Notes under the pieces: generated by a model
Told to the model about the DNA's origin: nothing
The model's input: only the letters and a program-made list of their open reading frames with translations
Database searches by the model: none
Source of the DNA: Halanaerobiaceae bacterium
GTDB taxonomy: Bacteria; Bacillota; Halanaerobiia; Halanaerobiales; Halarsenatibacteraceae
Direction of reading: 5' to 3'
Assembly: GCA_003554685.1 (NCBI GenBank)
Contig: PWHA01000048.1
Coordinates: 1-7,395, forward strand
DNA length: 7,395 nucleotides
Translations under genes and position numbers: made by a program
Part shown: positions 6,270-7,395 of the stretch, piece by piece
Layout: each line of letters begins with the position of its first letter
Numbering within the stretch: the first letter of the stretch is position 1

Positions 6270-6645
6270 GGAGGAAATATTAATTCTTTAAAAAATAATA
6301 ATCAAGTATCTATATTTAATCCAAAAGCTAGAAATAGAAAAAATATTTAACAGAAGTAAAAGATACTTTCAAAAATGCTGGAGAACATGATATCCTTGGT
6401 GTTTCAGCAGGATTTGATTAGCATATCAAAAATTGGGAAGGAAACTAACAACTGAAGATTACAAAGAATTGGGCAAATTGAGTCGTGTCTTTTCTGATAG
6501 AAAATGTAAAGGAAGAGTATTTGCTCTACTAGAAGAGGGTTATAATCATCAAGTATTAGGCCAAAATGTCAGGGCTTTTTTAAAAAAACTCCCAAAAAAA
6601 AGTTTTAAAATCTTTAAAAAAGAGATGGATAATAATAAAAAATAA
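6270..6645 (+). pseudogene. Histone deacetylase (HdaC/AcuC-like) family remnant, two frameshifts and one nonsense codon
   Basis: Three reading frames in succession make one C-terminal third of an HDAC-superfamily protein. The first (from about 6270) reads G-G-N-I-N-S-L-K and V-S-I-F-N-P-K-A-R-N-R-K. A 1-base loss in the A-run near 6339-6343 leads into Y-L-T-E-V-K-D-T-F-K, then I-L-G-V-S-A-G-F-D. That frame meets TAG at 6418-6420, continues H-I-K-N-W-E-G, and needs another 1-base correction near 6440-6444 to enter L-T-T-E-D-Y-K-E-L-G-K-L, then L-L-E-E-G-Y-N-H and a basic tail ending at TAA 6643. In the family S-A-G-F-D holds a zinc ligand and the Tyr of G-G-Y-N is catalytic; here the motif is E-G-Y-N. 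The N-terminal two thirds with the His-His dyad are absent. The 70-codon frame from TTG 6433 is only the last piece and not a gene of its own. Confidence 0.75.
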
Positions 6646-6649
6646 TTTA

Positions 6650-7167
6650 GTGTAGCAAATACATAATTGCAGAAGCAGTACTCGGGAAAGGCGTAAAAAG
6701 TATTATTGTGATTGGCACCACAGAAATAATCATTGTTGCGGAGACGGGTCAGGGCAGCGGCAATTTGATCGGGAGTGAAGGTCTTAAGCCTGGCCGCCAG
6801 AAGCTTGAGGGGAGGGGAGTTTAACCTTTTCAGCCTGCCAGAAATGCCAGTTTGAAATTGTAATTATGGAGTACTGGGCGGAAGCTTCTGTATCATAAGT
6901 AATCATATCGTCTTCTGAGAAGAGCTGAATCAAACGGTAAAGCTTGTTGCGGTTGATGCCTGTAAGTTCGGTAAAACTGTTAATGCCGAAGATCAGCTGA
7001 CTGGGCTCAAGCTCAACCAGGTCAAGCCTCAGCTTCTGGCGGTGCTTTTTATGGCTGGCCTTTAAAATAAGGGTCAGCCAGAGCTTAAGGGCTTCGGGGT
7101 CCTTATAAATCCATTGGTGCAGCAGCGAGCGGTAGACTTTTATCCAGCCGGTATTAATGAGAATCAC
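6650..7167 (-). pseudogene. DnaD-like / phage-type replication initiation protein, frameshifted and 3'-truncated
   Basis: From GTG 7167 the frame reads G-W-I-K-V-Y-R-S-L-L, a segment W-I-Y-K-D-P-E-A-L-K-L-W-L, L-I-F-G-I-N-S-F-T-E-L-T-G and N-R-N-K-L-Y-R-L-I. This is the winged-helix N-terminus of phage replisome organisers and DnaD-like proteins. It stops at TAA 6784 after 127 codons. In the next frame, open from the purine run at 6807-6819 to beyond 6650, L-K-L-L-A-A-R-L-K-T-F-T-P-D-Q-I and N-N-D-Y-F-C-G-A-N look like the continuation (a C-terminal DNA-binding region), so one indel in that G-rich run broke the gene. Protein-like sequence fades near 6650, where the deacetylase remnant begins on the other strand. 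AGGGGTGA overlaps the GTG and is better spaced for the ATT at 7158, hinting at a lost ATG. Such proteins load helicase onto phage, plasmid or integrative-element origins. Confidence 0.6.
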
Positions 7168-7211
7168 CCCTAATAAATGGTTTTTATTTACTAAATGTGA
7201 AATTTATAATT

Positions 7212-7240
7212 ATTATACTCTAAATACATATATTTGTAAA
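7212..7240 (-). promoter_or_regulatory. Sigma-A-type promoter for the replication-protein remnant
   Basis: On the minus strand TTTACA (7240-7235), a 17-nt spacer and TATAAT (7217-7212) make a near-consensus promoter. Transcription would start about 7205, roughly 40 nt before the GTG at 7167. The A+T-rich surroundings raise the chance of a random match, but the spacing and orientation fit. Confidence 0.55.
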
Positions 7241-7276
7241 TAGGTAAATAAATATTTTTTTAAATTTTTTTCTCTA

Positions 7277-7305
7277 ATGACAATTATATTATAATTATAT
7301 ATATT
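7277..7305 (+). promoter_or_regulatory. Possible promoter for the plus-strand gene at the right edge
   Basis: ATGACA (7277-7282), 17 nt, then TATATT (7300-7305) face the ATG at 7345. The match is weaker than that of the opposing promoter and lies in DNA rich in such hexamers. Confidence 0.3.
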
Positions 7306-7344
7306 TTCTTGTAAGTTCAGCTGGCAGGCGCGGGAGGGGCTGAT

Positions 7345-7395
7345 ATGGACTGCTGGAATTGGAAACTGAAAGGAAGCGATGAAATAGCGGGCTCT
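7345..7395 (+). CDS. Start of an unidentified protein, running off the window
   Basis: GGGAGGGG at 7332-7339 stands 5 nt before the ATG at 7345. The frame stays open to the end of the window and begins M-D-C-W-N-W-K-L-K-G-S-D-E-I-A-G-S. Seventeen residues do not identify a family. G+C content rises sharply at about 7318, as expected when entering coding DNA from the A+T-rich spacer. It could also be a further remnant like those to its left. Confidence 0.4.
   Translation, partial: MDCWNWKLKGSDEIAGS

Larger units (their letters stand above)
7175..7312. other. Very A+T-rich divergent spacer
   Basis: About 140 bp of roughly 90% A+T (by eye) lie between the minus-strand replication-protein remnant and a plus-strand gene start. 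Many short palindromic steps such as TATAATTATA (7289-7298) occur. It holds the two promoter-like sequences listed separately. A replication origin would fit the replication-protein neighbour, but no repeated iteron and no good DnaA box was found. Confidence 0.5.

Noticed and set aside
6418..6420. Read-through or pyrrolysine at the TAG inside the deacetylase frame
   Set aside because: Frameshifts on both sides of the TAG show a decayed gene. The TAG ending the HTH stub also leads to nothing sensible when read through.
6433..6645. A separate 70-residue hypothetical gene from TTG 6433
   Set aside because: Its sequence is the C-terminus of the deacetylase family and joins the preceding frame by a 1-base correction; the TTG has no ribosome binding site.
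7175..7312. Replication origin with iterons or DnaA boxes
   Set aside because: No repeated unit and no good TTATNCACA match was found; only high A+T content and the neighbouring replication-type relic suggest it.

Overview
The window looks like a low-GC Firmicute chromosome, probably an anaerobic clostridial or halanaerobial lineage. This is inferred from A+T-rich codon use, strong AGGAGG ribosome binding sites, an IS1182-type transposase, and a clostridial-style SbcD/SbcC-like pair. The species cannot be fixed from the sequence alone.

Layout. Positions 1 to about 946 hold the right-hand part of an insertion sequence whose transposase runs in from outside the window. It abuts a YgjP-like (M48/DUF45) metallopeptidase fragment (947-1417, +) that has lost both its N-terminus and its whole catalytic half. 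Convergent to it lies the one intact operon, on the minus strand: an Mre11/SbcD-like phosphoesterase (3876-4988) followed, with a 4-nt overlap, by a Rad50/SbcC-like ATPase (1438-3879). A good promoter lies at 5120-5148. Between 4989 and 5558 there is no intact gene. That stretch holds a possible membrane-protein tail on the minus strand and two orphan gene starts on the plus strand, one like an HTH/WYL regulator and one like a DUF91/NucS-type protein. An intact short cation-diffusion-facilitator transporter follows (5559-6158, +). Next comes the C-terminal third of a histone-deacetylase-family gene, broken by two frameshifts and one nonsense codon (6270-6645, +). Tail to tail with it is a frameshifted DnaD-like/phage-type replication protein (6650-7167, -). 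The window ends with a very A+T-rich divergent spacer carrying promoter-like sequences and the first 17 codons of a plus-strand gene.

How it fits together. The only evident functional unit is the SbcD/SbcC-like nuclease-ATPase pair, expected to process DNA ends. The ATPase has no zinc-hook CxxC; a small predicted beta-rich insertion sits between its coiled coils, and Asn stands where ABC-type ATPases usually have the H-loop His. The CDF transporter is a separate metal-efflux function whose intramembrane site appears to be D/E plus E/C rather than the usual D/D plus H/D. Most of the rest is a patchwork of gene remnants joined at sharp breakpoints, which suggests repeated insertion and deletion. 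No CRISPR array, tRNA or rRNA was recognised.
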